Shown here in pieces: positions 23,904 to 33,694 of a DNA stretch of 36,040 nucleotides. Both the position numbers and the translations under genes were made by a program. The number at the start of each line of letters is the position of its first letter. Positions within the stretch are counted from its first letter, which is position 1. The notes beneath the pieces were generated by a model. The model was given only the letters and a program-made list of their open reading frames with translations. It ran no database searches and was not told where the DNA came from. This DNA is from CAZKFG01 sp964551985 (GTDB lineage: Bacteria; Bacillota; Negativicutes; Acidaminococcales; JAISLQ01): NCBI GenBank assembly GCA_964551985.1, contig CAZKFG010000015.1:1-36040 (forward strand), given 5' to 3'.

Positions 23904-26900
23904 TTAGTTAGCAGATTTTAGCCCTGTTTTTGCTAAAAATTGCCACAATTTTTGTTCGACAGCATCTCTGTAACAATAAAAATCACAAGCTCTGATATGA
24001 TAAAAGTGCCAGCCATAACGCACAAGCTGCATCTCTTGCTCAAACAAAGCATCAAGCTGTTTTCTATCGTGCAAACCATCAATAATAATAGCTACTTTAT
24101 TTATCGCATCGCTAACAACTATATCTAGCGGATGAGAAAAACTATCACAAAAATATTCTGTCATAACGTTATAGCCTTTATTTTTTATGCAAATTACTAA
24201 ATTTTTTATAATTTCTACATTGGATTTTTCTTTAAAATCTTCTACAGAGTTACTCTTATAATCCAGTAAAGAAAACACCGCCGAGCGAGTAGTCAATTGT
24301 TCTTTTAAAAATGAATGCACAAGCACAACTTTTTTATTTGCTAACCCAAGCAATAAGTTCAAGCACCTTAAATCCACAAATTCAGCTACTTTAGCACAAA
24401 CAAAAGAAATAATTACTATATCCTTTTTGCCGCCAATATAATTTTCTGACAATGAACACACAATATCGTGCCTAAAAATCTCTTGCTCGTCTATTCGCTC
24501 AAATAACATCTGCTCTAACAATTGCTTTTGCTCAGCAGAAGAAAAAGTGAAAATGCCTATGCTATCACTAAAATATTCTTTGTTACCCAAAAACGAGTGT
24601 ACGACTTCTACAACTGCCTGTGCTTCTGTTTTATTAGTATTGCCAATAAGTTGTACAGGTTCTACTAAAACTTTAACTATATCCAAATCATCAAAATCGC
24701 TATTATCAGCTTGTGGCAATAACAGTAAATTATCTTCATAACAATAACTATTGCAAAAAGCATTTATATTTTTTGGATAAAAACCAATTTCTTTTAACAA
24801 AACTGGCTTTGTTTCACAAATGCGTAGAGCAAAATTGTAGAGATTATCATTTAGCTCAAATTTTACTTTTCCTGGTAACCCTAACAAAAATTTTTCCAAC
24901 AGCAAACTAGCCGCCGCTCTTCCTTGCACGGGTAAAACATTGCCAAACGACATATTATCACCGATTACAATAACTTTTCGAGCACGAAGAAATAAGCACA
25001 AGCTAAAAATATCACATTTTTCACTTGCATCAATGATGATAACATCAAATAAGTAATCAAACGGTCCTGCCGTATCAATAAGAGTATTTATAGGCATTAT
25101 CCACGCCGGTAAAGACAATCTCCAAAATTCTGCTTGCCGCAAAAAATCATAAAATAGATTATCTTTTTTTTCGTTACCATAATTAATATCAGCTCTTGAC
25201 AACAAAAAATCAATCACTCGTTTTTCTTCTCCTGTTGTACGAGCAAGTTGCCAATACCAAGCTGTAATAGAAGCAACATCTTTAATAATATCTTTTTCTT
25301 TAGCTTTTTTAGAGTAAAAAGATTCTGTAAAACTATCGAGCTTATTACCTTCAGTATGTTTTTTCAACCAAGATTTAGCTTGGGCAAATTGCCATATAGA
25401 TGATAAATTTTCCACCTCAAAAGCTCGCGCTGTTTTATGAACCAAACTATCTACCCAAAGAGGAGCTATATCATATAGCCGTTTATAAAAACCTTCTAAT
25501 TGTTCATAAATGGCATCTTTTTTTTCGTATCCTGTAAGTTTATTTAAACATGTATTCCATAATTCAATATCCTTATTAAACAAGGCATCTTTTAATTTAT
25601 AACAAATGGGGTTGACATCCTCTCGTCTAGCAAGTGGTAATACCAATTCATACAAGCTATTTAGCTTATCTGTTAAACATTTTTCTTGTGTTTGTTTATA
25701 TAATGCTTGAATTTTTAAAAACATTCCAGATAGCCAGCCATAGTCAAACCACTTAGGTTCTTGATTTTGCGCAAATTTATCCCAAAATTTTTTTAGTTCA
25801 TATAAATATTTATTATGCCAACGCAAAACAAGCTTAATTTGCTGCAAAAATTCATCTAATTGTTGCCACAAATCCAGCCTCGTTACATCTATTTTAGGAC
25901 CATTCACTCTTAAAACACTACTGTTGAATTTATCAACAATCTTTCTTGTCTCATCTAAATACTCAACTTTAGCTAAAAATAAATCAATTTCTTTAAAGTT
26001 TTTAGCCCTCTCGCCATTTAGCAAACAGCTCTTATAAATATCCATAGTTCGTTTACTAGCTTTTAATTTAAAAGCTAGGCTAAGTTTAGCATTTTTATAA
26101 AATTCGACTCTCAGCTTTCCTAATGATTCTTTTATTTGTCTATAATCCCATTGTTCTGGGAAAATTATATCATAATCGGAAACTATAGACTGTAGTTCAT
26201 ATATCTTTTGTAATTTTTCTTCCAAAGACTGCTCAAAATCTTCCCAAACAACAATATTATGTCCAATTGTAACAATATCTTTCAAAATTTCTTGTAACCA
26301 ATCGCCATTTGTTGCTGGGAAATCAACCAAAGCTTGTTGATAATGTGTCAACATATTATTTATTTGCATAAGATCAAGGTCTTGTGAAACATTGCAATCA
26401 ATCAAGAAATCTTTATATTGTTGACTATTTTTAGAAAGTTGTGCAAATTGCTCAAATAATTCTTCTAGCTCCTCGCCTGTCAATAAATCTTGCACTAGCG
26501 GTCTGTAAAATTTTAAATTTTTGCCATCATTGATGCTTATTTTGTCAATAAGTTCCAAAAACAATACCATCTCATCTTCTGTTAATGGACATTGCTTATC
26601 GTGACCTATAATATCTTCAATACAATTGAGATTTTCTTTGTTTTCTTCAAGCCAGCTTGCAACCTGCCAAGCAGAAAAAAGTTTTCCACCGATACTAAAT
26701 TGTCTTGTAAATTCAAGTTCTCGAGATGCTTGTAGCTGTATTTTATCTTCATATAAATCCTTGCTAAAAACACCCCATTTTTTTTGTAGTTGGGCAAGTT
26801 CACGCGCTATTTCTTCTTTAGTATAAAAATTCATCTTTTGGCTGTGCGCTCTCAAGCAAGCGATTAAATCAGCAATATTTTGATTGTCAGTTCCATTAGC

Positions 26901-28205
26901 ACTAGCACAAAGTGGCGCAATATCAGAAAAATCCTTATAAATAAGTTCACTTACTTTTTTAAGAGTAATATTATTATTCCCTGTAACCAACACTTTTTTC
27001 CCGTTTGCCAATAAGTGAACCAATACATTAGCAATTAATTTTTCTTTTTGAGCTTTTAGAGGACTTTGGACAACTGTTAAAGGATTATTTGCCAGTTTTC
27101 TCAAAACATCGTTATGTGCCGCTGGGCAGTCCCAAGGAAAGAAAGGATTAGAATAGTTGACCTTCCAATCACGTTCAAAGTTTTCCTCTTTATTTTTAAT
27201 ATCACGATAATAAGCACTAAAAGCTTCTGGCAAGTGGGTACTTTGATTGTCAATTGCTTCAACAATACCTTCTAGCTCGCCACGCCATTTTCTACCATCT
27301 AATGGTCTTAAAAGCAAAATTTGTTCATTAGAGTAAATCTGTGGTTGATTAGTAATCTTAGCACTACGAATATTACCATCATTAGCTATTTGGCAACCAT
27401 TACCAATAGCTTTAGCTAACTTTTGGCAAAAATCTTCCAGTTCTACTTGATTGCGCAAATCTAAAGATTGTTCCAATAATTGTTTTTCTAAGACAAATAA
27501 TTCTTGGATATCCACTTGTGGTAACCCAAGTAGCATCTCGTATTCCAAATTTGGTACAATACTTTTTTCTAAAACAGTAAAAGTGCCTTCTTGATGGGAA
27601 TATTGTAAATCCATCTTTTGTACCAAGAGTGGATATCGTATTTCCATACTGTCAACTCGCCAACAAAGAACAGCCCTACACCACAAGAGTTCAAATTGAC
27701 CCTGGTTGCACTGCATACATTTAAAAATATGCCAAAAATTCTCATAAGCATCAATAGCACTAAATTTTATTAAATTATCTTCTGCCCAGGGAAGCCACTG
27801 ATCATTTAACCAGTTTCGCCACAGCGCTACTCTTGATTGTTCATTATCAAACCGTTCACCTAAAAAACTATCAGCAGAAAAATCCACTTGGTTTTCCTGC
27901 CAAAAATCATTGGTGCTACGATAATATTTTTTCACTTTTGGTGGTTGTTCAGGAGTATGCCCACCCCAATCAGCAATCCATTGTGCAAGTTCAGGCAAAA
28001 CACTTGGAAAGGTTTCAAAATCAGGTCTTTTTATCTGCAACCAATAAGGATTATCTTTATCTTGAAATAGTCTACCGTACTTTCCTAAAATAACATCGTT
28101 GACATAAAATAAATTATCATAAACCAAAAAATCACGTACAGGCAAAAACATTACGCTATTTAATGCTCTAAGACATTCGAAAATATGAAAAGGATGCTGC
28201 TGCAT
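23904..28205 (-). CDS. giant SF1 helicase-like protein with degenerate catalytic motifs and nuclease-like tail
   Basis: A 1433-residue frame with the architecture of COG1112-type SF1 helicases that end in a Vsr/MTES_1575-like nuclease domain. The order is: a novel N-terminal third (1-350); a P-loop region where the usual GPPGTGKT reads SPLKAQKE (381-388); a long helical, probably coiled insertion (about 450-1000); DASE (1059-1062) where DEAS is expected; GDNMSF (1083-1088) for the GDxxQ motif III; a fairly normal IGIFTFSSAEQKQLL; YIGGKKD for the QG-containing motif V; and LLLGLANKK for motif VI, without its arginine. The tail has D1361 and IIIDG (1373-1377), where family members have EIDG. 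RBS GTGAGG stands before the ATG. ATPase, helicase and nuclease activity are all doubtful. The frame is intact, so it may be a retained structural protein. Confidence 0.75.
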   Translation of the reverse strand: MQQHPFHIFECLRALNSVMFLPVRDFLVYDNLFYVNDVILGKYGRLFQDKDNPYWLQIKRPDFETFPSVLPELAQWIADWGGHTPEQPPKVKKYYRSTNDFWQENQVDFSADSFLGERFDNEQSRVALWRNWLNDQWLPWAEDNLIKFSAIDAYENFWHIFKCMQCNQGQFELLWCRAVLCWRVDSMEIRYPLLVQKMDLQYSHQEGTFTVLEKSIVPNLEYEMLLGLPQVDIQELFVLEKQLLEQSLDLRNQVELEDFCQKLAKAIGNGCQIANDGNIRSAKITNQPQIYSNEQILLLRPLDGRKWRGELEGIVEAIDNQSTHLPEAFSAYYRDIKNKEENFERDWKVNYSNPFFPWDCPAAHNDVLRKLANNPLTVVQSPLKAQKEKLIANVLVHLLANGKKVLVTGNNNITLKKVSELIYKDFSDIAPLCASANGTDNQNIADLIACLRAHSQKMNFYTKEEIARELAQLQKKWGVFSKDLYEDKIQLQASRELEFTRQFSIGGKLFSAWQVASWLEENKENLNCIEDIIGHDKQCPLTEDEMVLFLELIDKISINDGKNLKFYRPLVQDLLTGEELEELFEQFAQLSKNSQQYKDFLIDCNVSQDLDLMQINNMLTHYQQALVDFPATNGDWLQEILKDIVTIGHNIVVWEDFEQSLEEKLQKIYELQSIVSDYDIIFPEQWDYRQIKESLGKLRVEFYKNAKLSLAFKLKASKRTMDIYKSCLLNGERAKNFKEIDLFLAKVEYLDETRKIVDKFNSSVLRVNGPKIDVTRLDLWQQLDEFLQQIKLVLRWHNKYLYELKKFWDKFAQNQEPKWFDYGWLSGMFLKIQALYKQTQEKCLTDKLNSLYELVLPLARREDVNPICYKLKDALFNKDIELWNTCLNKLTGYEKKDAIYEQLEGFYKRLYDIAPLWVDSLVHKTARAFEVENLSSIWQFAQAKSWLKKHTEGNKLDSFTESFYSKKAKEKDIIKDVASITAWYWQLARTTGEEKRVIDFLLSRADINYGNEKKDNLFYDFLRQAEFWRLSLPAWIMPINTLIDTAGPFDYLFDVIIIDASEKCDIFSLCLFLRARKVIVIGDNMSFGNVLPVQGRAAASLLLEKFLLGLPGKVKFELNDNLYNFALRICETKPVLLKEIGFYPKNINAFCNSYCYEDNLLLLPQADNSDFDDLDIVKVLVEPVQLIGNTNKTEAQAVVEVVHSFLGNKEYFSDSIGIFTFSSAEQKQLLEQMLFERIDEQEIFRHDIVCSLSENYIGGKKDIVIISFVCAKVAEFVDLRCLNLLLGLANKKVVLVHSFLKEQLTTRSAVFSLLDYKSNSVEDFKEKSNVEIIKNLVICIKNKGYNVMTEYFCDSFSHPLDIVVSDAINKVAIIIDGLHDRKQLDALFEQEMQLVRYGWHFYHIRACDFYCYRDAVEQKLWQFLAKTGLKSAN

Positions 28206-28240
28206 TTTTAATAGACCTCACTTTAAAGTATTATTATAAG

Positions 28241-28264
28241 CAAAAAGCCTCCTAAACGAGGCTT
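28241..28264 (-). terminator. terminator after the metallo-hydrolase gene
   Basis: Minus strand AAGCCTC, a 6-nt loop, GAGGCTT (7-bp stem), then TTTTT counting the last stem bases. It closes the HAD/metallo-hydrolase pair 11 nt after the stop at 28276. A TATAAT lies at 28234-28239 on the minus strand between this hairpin and the helicase-like gene, but no good -35 goes with it. Confidence 0.75.
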
Positions 28265-28275
28265 GAATATGCTGT

Positions 28276-29106
28276 TTAAACTTCTATAACATCGCCTGTA
28301 TTCGCACTAAAAAATTTTTCTTTAAAAATCTCTTTCATCAAACCTTGAAAATGCACTCCTGTACAATGGCTTAAAGCTATGATATTAGGGTTAATTTGCT
28401 TTAAAAAAGCCATTGTTGCTTCTCTTTGCCAATCGCTTACAAACTCTAAATACGATCCACCAATAACCGCATGTACTTTTTCGACACCAGTTATTTTTTG
28501 CCCGTGTTTAATTATATTTACAAGACCGCGATGTGCACAACCCGTAATAACTGTAAGCCCGTTTTCATTAACATAGTAAAAAGAAATTTCATCAGCGAAC
28601 CTATCTGTTTGTTTATTAGAATCGAGCATTCTTAAATCCTCAGTTTCAAAGTCAGTTTGCTTTGCTACCAAACCGCTCAGCCAAACATTTTTTCTAATTT
28701 GAGAAGGTCCGTAAGAGAAAATAAAGTCTGCTCCACTAGAGATAAGAATATCTTTCGTATGTGGAATACCAATATAAGATATTTGCTCATTAAAACTTTG
28801 AAAATAACGTGGTAAAAAAATTCCAGGTCCTGCAAAAACTGTAAGTGGCATACTTCTAGCACGTAATAAGTCAAGCAGTCCACCACAATGATCAATATGT
28901 CCATGGCTTAAAATAGCGTAATCGATACTATTTGGTTTGACATCTAAAAGCAACATATTTTTCATTAATATATCAGATTGACCAGTATCAAACAAAATTC
29001 TCCCACTAGATGGAATGTCAAGCAATAAAGATAACCCGTGCTGTCCTAAAAGAGGCAAACAAATTTTTGAACTTGCAGTATTTTCAACTAAAATCGTTAT
29101 TTTCAA
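28276..29106 (-). CDS. metallo-beta-lactamase-fold hydrolase (COG1237-like)
   Basis: A 276-residue metal-dependent hydrolase of the MBL superfamily. The metal motif HxHxDH is at residues 68-73 (HGHIDH), later ligand histidines appear in GCAHRG and LSHCTG, and ILFDTGQSD precedes the motif. It resembles the group annotated as 7,8-dihydropterin-6-methyl-4-(beta-D-ribofuranosyl)aminobenzene-5'-phosphate synthase, but that name is a weak guide to substrate. Start is a TTG at 29104-29106, behind AAGGGGAG. It follows the HAD gene by 25 nt. Confidence 0.87.
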   Translation of the reverse strand: MKITILVENTASSKICLPLLGQHGLSLLLDIPSSGRILFDTGQSDILMKNMLLLDVKPNSIDYAILSHGHIDHCGGLLDLLRARSMPLTVFAGPGIFLPRYFQSFNEQISYIGIPHTKDILISSGADFIFSYGPSQIRKNVWLSGLVAKQTDFETEDLRMLDSNKQTDRFADEISFYYVNENGLTVITGCAHRGLVNIIKHGQKITGVEKVHAVIGGSYLEFVSDWQREATMAFLKQINPNIIALSHCTGVHFQGLMKEIFKEKFFSANTGDVIEV

Positions 29107-29131
29107 AGAAATCTCCCCTTTAAACCATATG

Positions 29132-29926
29132 TTATAACAAAAATTTCTCTAAAGCTAAAGCAACACCATCTTGTTCGTTACTAGATGAAACAAAATCAAC
29201 CTTATCTTTAATAATATTATCTGCATTTTCTGGCGCAACTGAAAACCCCGCGCAATCTAGCATATCAATATCATTACTAGAATCGCCAATAGCCATAGTC
29301 TCAGCCATAGCAATATTATAATAATCAGCTAGAAATTTTAATGCAGCGCCCTTATTAACACTAATATCTATTAACTCAATAAACCGCTTACTTGAGCTCG
29401 TAATAAAAGCTGTTCCTGCAAAAATACTCTTCATTTCATTTATGATAGCCTGTTGCTTTAAAGGCTCAACTATAAACATAATTTTATTAGGTGCTGTTTT
29501 GACATTATAAAAATCATCACCTAGTGCTTGAATTTTTATTCCTACTTTTTTAGAATAAATATCTGAGATATTTATAATTTTTTCAGCATACAGGTTATCT
29601 TCAACGTATTTTTGCATATATAAATTGTTATCTTTGCCATATTGTAAAACTTGTTTTGCCACTACAATATCTAAAGGTTTAGAATAATAAACATCTAAAC
29701 TCTTAGAATCCTTTATCAATGCACCATTATATGAAATAATCGGTGTATCAAGCTCTAAAAATTTTGCATAAGGTAGTGCCGAAATAAACATACGACCTGT
29801 GGCGATACAAAATTTAATGCCCATGTTTTGCAGCAATTTAATATTTGTTTTAGTTTTATCACTTATAAAATTGTTAGCAGTTAGCAAAGTGCCATCCAAA
29901 TCACAAGCAACAAGCTTTATTTTCAT
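29132..29926 (-). CDS. Cof-type HAD phosphatase
   Basis: Haloacid-dehalogenase-superfamily sugar-phosphate or cofactor phosphatase of the Cof/YbjI type. The 264 residues contain motif I with DLDGTLL (nucleophile D9, acid D11), a threonine/serine motif II ATGR, and motif IV GDSSNDIDML near the C-terminus, with a C2-type cap in the middle (about 85-185). The substrate is not known. AAAGGAA lies before the ATG. It is the first gene after ftsH and pairs with the metallo-hydrolase. Confidence 0.9.
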   Translation of the reverse strand: MKIKLVACDLDGTLLTANNFISDKTKTNIKLLQNMGIKFCIATGRMFISALPYAKFLELDTPIISYNGALIKDSKSLDVYYSKPLDIVVAKQVLQYGKDNNLYMQKYVEDNLYAEKIINISDIYSKKVGIKIQALGDDFYNVKTAPNKIMFIVEPLKQQAIINEMKSIFAGTAFITSSSKRFIELIDISVNKGAALKFLADYYNIAMAETMAIGDSSNDIDMLDCAGFSVAPENADNIIKDKVDFVSSSNEQDGVALALEKFLL

Positions 29927-29959
29927 AAAAAGGTTCCTTTATTAATATATCTACTAACA

Positions 29960-29965
29960 ATTATA
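29960..29965 (-). promoter_or_regulatory. possible -10 element before the HAD gene
   Basis: A perfect TATAAT on the minus strand, 34 nt before the HAD ATG. The hexamer at the right -35 distance (TATAAA) is poor, and the region is very AT-rich, so this is weak. Confidence 0.3.
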
Positions 29966-29990
29966 CTACATTTTTTAAAATTTTTATATC

Positions 29991-31853
29991 TTAATTTTCA
30001 ACAAAACACTGTTTGCAATATTCTATACTTTGCTCTACATCTAAATTATCTTCATCATCAGCAATTTGCTTTATTCTATCCCCGCCAATTACTTCCTCAT
30101 GTTGTAAAATTCCCGCCAATGTATGCAAAACTTTTTCATGTCTGCACAAAATATGCATAGCATCTTCTTGTGCTTTTTGCACTAAAATACGAATTTCTTC
30201 GTCGATTTGCTTTAAAGTCTCAGGACTCAAATCACTACGCCCTCCACCTTGTGTACGCAAATAGGCGCCAGCTGCGGCAGCATAACGTACAGGTCCTAAA
30301 AGTTTTGACATACCAAATTCTGTAACCATCCGCCTTGCCATATCTGTAACTCGTTCTAAATCGTTAGATGCACCAGTAGATGCCTCGTTAAAAATCAATA
30401 ATTCTGCTGCTCTACCACCGAGCATAACTACCATACGCTCTTTTAGTTCTCTCTCGCCAATAAGATATTTATCCTCTTCTGGAATTTGCAGTGTATAACC
30501 CAATGCACCTTTAGATGTAGGTATAATACTTACTTTATGAACCTGATCAGTACCTTTTTGATAATATGCCGTCAAAGCATGACCTATCTCATGATAAGCC
30601 ACTTTTTGCCTAACTTCACCAGCCAGTGGTGTCTTTCTTTGCAGTCCTGCAATAACCCGCTCTATTGCTTGGTCAAAATTACTCATAGTAATCTGTTCTG
30701 AATCGGCTCTTACTGCAAGTAATGATGCTTCATTGCAAATATTGGCAAGATCTGCACCAGAAAAACCTGGTGTTATCTTAGCAATTCTCTCTAAATTTAC
30801 ATTTTCACCTAAAGGCATACCTTCTGTATGAATTTTTAAAATATGCAGTCTTCCTGCTTCATCTGGTAAAACAACTTGTATTTGTCTATCAAAACGCCCT
30901 GGTCTTACAAGTGCTTGATCTAAAATTTCCGGTCTATTTGTCGCCGCCATAATTACAACGCCTGAATTAGCTTCAAAACCGTCCATCTCTGCTAAAAGCT
31001 GATTTAAAGTACTCTCTTGCTCGCTATTTGAACCAAAACCCGAAACGGTCTGCCTTGCCTGACCTATTGCATCAATTTCATCAATAAAAATTATACATGG
31101 CGCTTTTGCCTTTGCTTGTTCAAACAAATCTCTAACTCTTGCTGCCCCCACGCCTACAAACATTTCCACAAAACTAGAGCCTGTAAGTGAAAAAAACGGA
31201 ACTTTAGCCTCACCTGCCGTAGCTTTAGCAAGTAGCGTCTTACCTGTTCCTGGAGGACCTACAAGCAAAATTCCCTTAGGCAGTTTAGCGCCAAGTTTTT
31301 CGAAGCGTTCAGGTTCTTTTAAAAACTCAATAATCTCTTTAAGCTCAACTTCCGCTTCGCCTACGCCACCTACATATTTAAAAGTAACACCTATTAACTC
31401 TCCTTGTATTTCATGACCTTTGTTTTTACTCAAGGACATAACTCCGCCACCACTATTACTCATTCTTCTATAAATTAAATAATAAATCAAAATAAACGGC
31501 AAAAATGGCAGCACCCACGAAAAAAGTGTACCTAAAGCTGAGTTGGTTGTACTTTGTCCAGAAAAATTAACTTTCTTATCAACAAGGCGGGAAATAAGTT
31601 GTTCATCATTTACTCTCACAGTGTTTTTGGCAACAACTTTATTTGAGCCATCTTTAAGTTCAAAAGTAAGTCTATCAGGAGTTATAACAACATTATTAAT
31701 TTCACCTTTGTCCAAATCTTCCAAAAAAACATTATAACTAACTTCAGTTTCTTTAATAACATAGGGTTTTATTATTGCATCATTGATAAACCATGTTAAA
31801 AAAATTGCCATGAGAAAGTAGGATACAGAAAAGGTAGTTTTTTTCTTGTTCAT
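29991..31853 (-). CDS. ftsH: ATP-dependent zinc metalloprotease FtsH
   Basis: Membrane-anchored AAA+ protease that degrades misfolded membrane and some regulatory proteins. The 620 residues show two membrane helices (about 7-23 and 107-128) flanking an extracytoplasmic segment, Walker A GPPGTGKT (199-206), IDEID, the second region of homology DRQIQVVLPD, and the zinc site HEIGH (421-425). The frame extends to a TTG at 31871, but ATG at 31853 after GGAGG is clearly the start. It lies 23 nt after uvrC. Confidence 0.97.
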   Translation of the reverse strand: MNKKKTTFSVSYFLMAIFLTWFINDAIIKPYVIKETEVSYNVFLEDLDKGEINNVVITPDRLTFELKDGSNKVVAKNTVRVNDEQLISRLVDKKVNFSGQSTTNSALGTLFSWVLPFLPFILIYYLIYRRMSNSGGGVMSLSKNKGHEIQGELIGVTFKYVGGVGEAEVELKEIIEFLKEPERFEKLGAKLPKGILLVGPPGTGKTLLAKATAGEAKVPFFSLTGSSFVEMFVGVGAARVRDLFEQAKAKAPCIIFIDEIDAIGQARQTVSGFGSNSEQESTLNQLLAEMDGFEANSGVVIMAATNRPEILDQALVRPGRFDRQIQVVLPDEAGRLHILKIHTEGMPLGENVNLERIAKITPGFSGADLANICNEASLLAVRADSEQITMSNFDQAIERVIAGLQRKTPLAGEVRQKVAYHEIGHALTAYYQKGTDQVHKVSIIPTSKGALGYTLQIPEEDKYLIGERELKERMVVMLGGRAAELLIFNEASTGASNDLERVTDMARRMVTEFGMSKLLGPVRYAAAAGAYLRTQGGGRSDLSPETLKQIDEEIRILVQKAQEDAMHILCRHEKVLHTLAGILQHEEVIGGDRIKQIADDEDNLDVEQSIEYCKQCFVEN

Positions 31854-31876
31854 AAAATAAAACCTCCACAATTAAT

Positions 31877-33694
31877 TTAAAATCCCTCGTTGTTAAGCAA
31901 GAAATATCTTTGTATTCCTTCCGCCACTTTCCTGTTCATACCACGAATTTCTAATAGCTCTTCAATACTTGCTTTTTTAATCTCATCAATAGAAGAAAAC
32001 TTCTCCCAAAGAGCTTTTCGTCTAGCCTCACCAATACCTGGAATATTATCAAGTATTGATACAAAGCTTTTTTTGCTACGCAGCTTTCTGTGGTATGTTA
32101 TTGCAAATCTATGCGCTTCGTCACGAATACGTTGCAATAAAAATAATGCTGATGAATTTTTATCAAGTATTATGGATTGCTTTTCACCTTCCTTAAAAAT
32201 TTCTTCAAATTGTTTAGCAAGACCTATAACCATAGTCTCTAATCCTAACCCACGAACAACTTCTAAAGCGCTACTAAGCTGCCCTTTTCCACCATCTATA
32301 ATAATAAGTTCTGGCAAATCTTCATATTTTTGATACCTACGCAAAACAACTTCTTGCATAGATTTAAAATCATCCGGACTGCCTTCGGTAGAATTTATCT
32401 TGTAGCGCCTGTAATCTTTTTTGCTAGGCATACCTTTTTTAAATACAACCATAGAAGCTACTGTATGGCTTCCTTGTATGTGTGATATATCAAAACAATC
32501 TATGCGCTCTGGCGTCATCTTAAGCCCAATTTTTTCTGCCAATATTTCTACTGCCTGCATATTTTTAGCATTAATCTGTTCTTTTTGCTGGCTCTCTTGT
32601 GCAAGCAATGTTTTAGCATTTTCATTTGCCATAGTTAATAAATCATGCTTTACACCACGCTTAGGATATACAATCTCTACAGTTTGTTTTTTCAAATCAC
32701 TTAACCAATTTGTCAACAAATCTTGGTCTGCTTTTTTTAAATATGTTGGCAAAACAATCTGCTTAGGAACAAAAGTTGCTTTAAAATAGTATTGTTCAAT
32801 AAAAGCACGCAAAACATCAGATGCTTGCTCACTTGCTTCACCTTGTAATAAAAAGTGATCACGACCTACAATTTTACCTAGTCGAACAAAAAACACTTGA
32901 ACACATATACCAAATTCGTCTATTGCAAGCCCCATAACATCAACGTCTCCTGCAACCGTTGTTGCTGTCTGTTGTTGTTGGATTGTTTTTAGTGATTTTA
33001 TTTGGTCGCGTAATATTGCCGCTTGTTCATAACGAAATTCTTCAGCTGCAATTTTCATCTCATCTTGTAATTGTTTTAAAAGCATATTACTGCGACCTTG
33101 CAAAAAAAGATTCACTCCCTCTACCAACTTTAAATATTCTTTTTTACCGATATATCCAGCACAAGGAGCTAAACATCTTTTTATATGATACTCAAGGCAA
33201 GGTCTTTTAGCATTCATCTTCTTGCAAGTTCTAAGGGGAAATAACTTTCTTAAAAAAGCCAAAGTATCGTGCATACTCCCTGCACTAGCATATGGTCCAA
33301 AGTATTTTGCACCATCTTTTACAAGTCTTCTTGTCGGATAAAGTCTTGGAAAATCCTCTTGCATAGTCAATTTTAAATACGGATAGGTCTTATCGTCTTT
33401 TAGCATGATATTATAGCGTGGACGATACTTTTTGATTAAATTGCACTCTAAAACAAGTGCTTCTAATTCGTTTGCTGTTACAATATATTCAAAATCAACA
33501 ATTTTACTGACCAAAACTTGTACTTTAGGACTGTTTTGGGCTGTTTTAAGAAAATAGCTGCGCACGCGATTTTTTAATATAATAGCTTTGCCCACATATA
33601 TTATGTTATCATTACTATCTTTCATTATATACACGCCCGGCTTATTAGGCAACAATTTTAATTTGTCTTTTAAAAAATCACTTATTTTTTCCAT
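31877..33694 (-). CDS. uvrC: excinuclease ABC subunit C
   Basis: Makes both incisions around the lesion in nucleotide excision repair. The 605 residues have a GIY-YIG domain at the N-terminus (GVYIMKD...IIYVGKA, about 20-36), a cysteine cluster (CKKMNAKRPCLEYHIKRC region), a UVR motif that binds UvrB, the RNase H-like 5'-incision domain with DCFDISHIQG and DGGKGQL, and a C-terminal tandem helix-hairpin-helix (IPGIGEARR, IRGMNRKVAEGI). The ATG overlaps the uvrA stop by 17 nt. Confidence 0.97.
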   Translation of the reverse strand: MEKISDFLKDKLKLLPNKPGVYIMKDSNDNIIYVGKAIILKNRVRSYFLKTAQNSPKVQVLVSKIVDFEYIVTANELEALVLECNLIKKYRPRYNIMLKDDKTYPYLKLTMQEDFPRLYPTRRLVKDGAKYFGPYASAGSMHDTLAFLRKLFPLRTCKKMNAKRPCLEYHIKRCLAPCAGYIGKKEYLKLVEGVNLFLQGRSNMLLKQLQDEMKIAAEEFRYEQAAILRDQIKSLKTIQQQQTATTVAGDVDVMGLAIDEFGICVQVFFVRLGKIVGRDHFLLQGEASEQASDVLRAFIEQYYFKATFVPKQIVLPTYLKKADQDLLTNWLSDLKKQTVEIVYPKRGVKHDLLTMANENAKTLLAQESQQKEQINAKNMQAVEILAEKIGLKMTPERIDCFDISHIQGSHTVASMVVFKKGMPSKKDYRRYKINSTEGSPDDFKSMQEVVLRRYQKYEDLPELIIIDGGKGQLSSALEVVRGLGLETMVIGLAKQFEEIFKEGEKQSIILDKNSSALFLLQRIRDEAHRFAITYHRKLRSKKSFVSILDNIPGIGEARRKALWEKFSSIDEIKKASIEELLEIRGMNRKVAEGIQRYFLLNNEGF

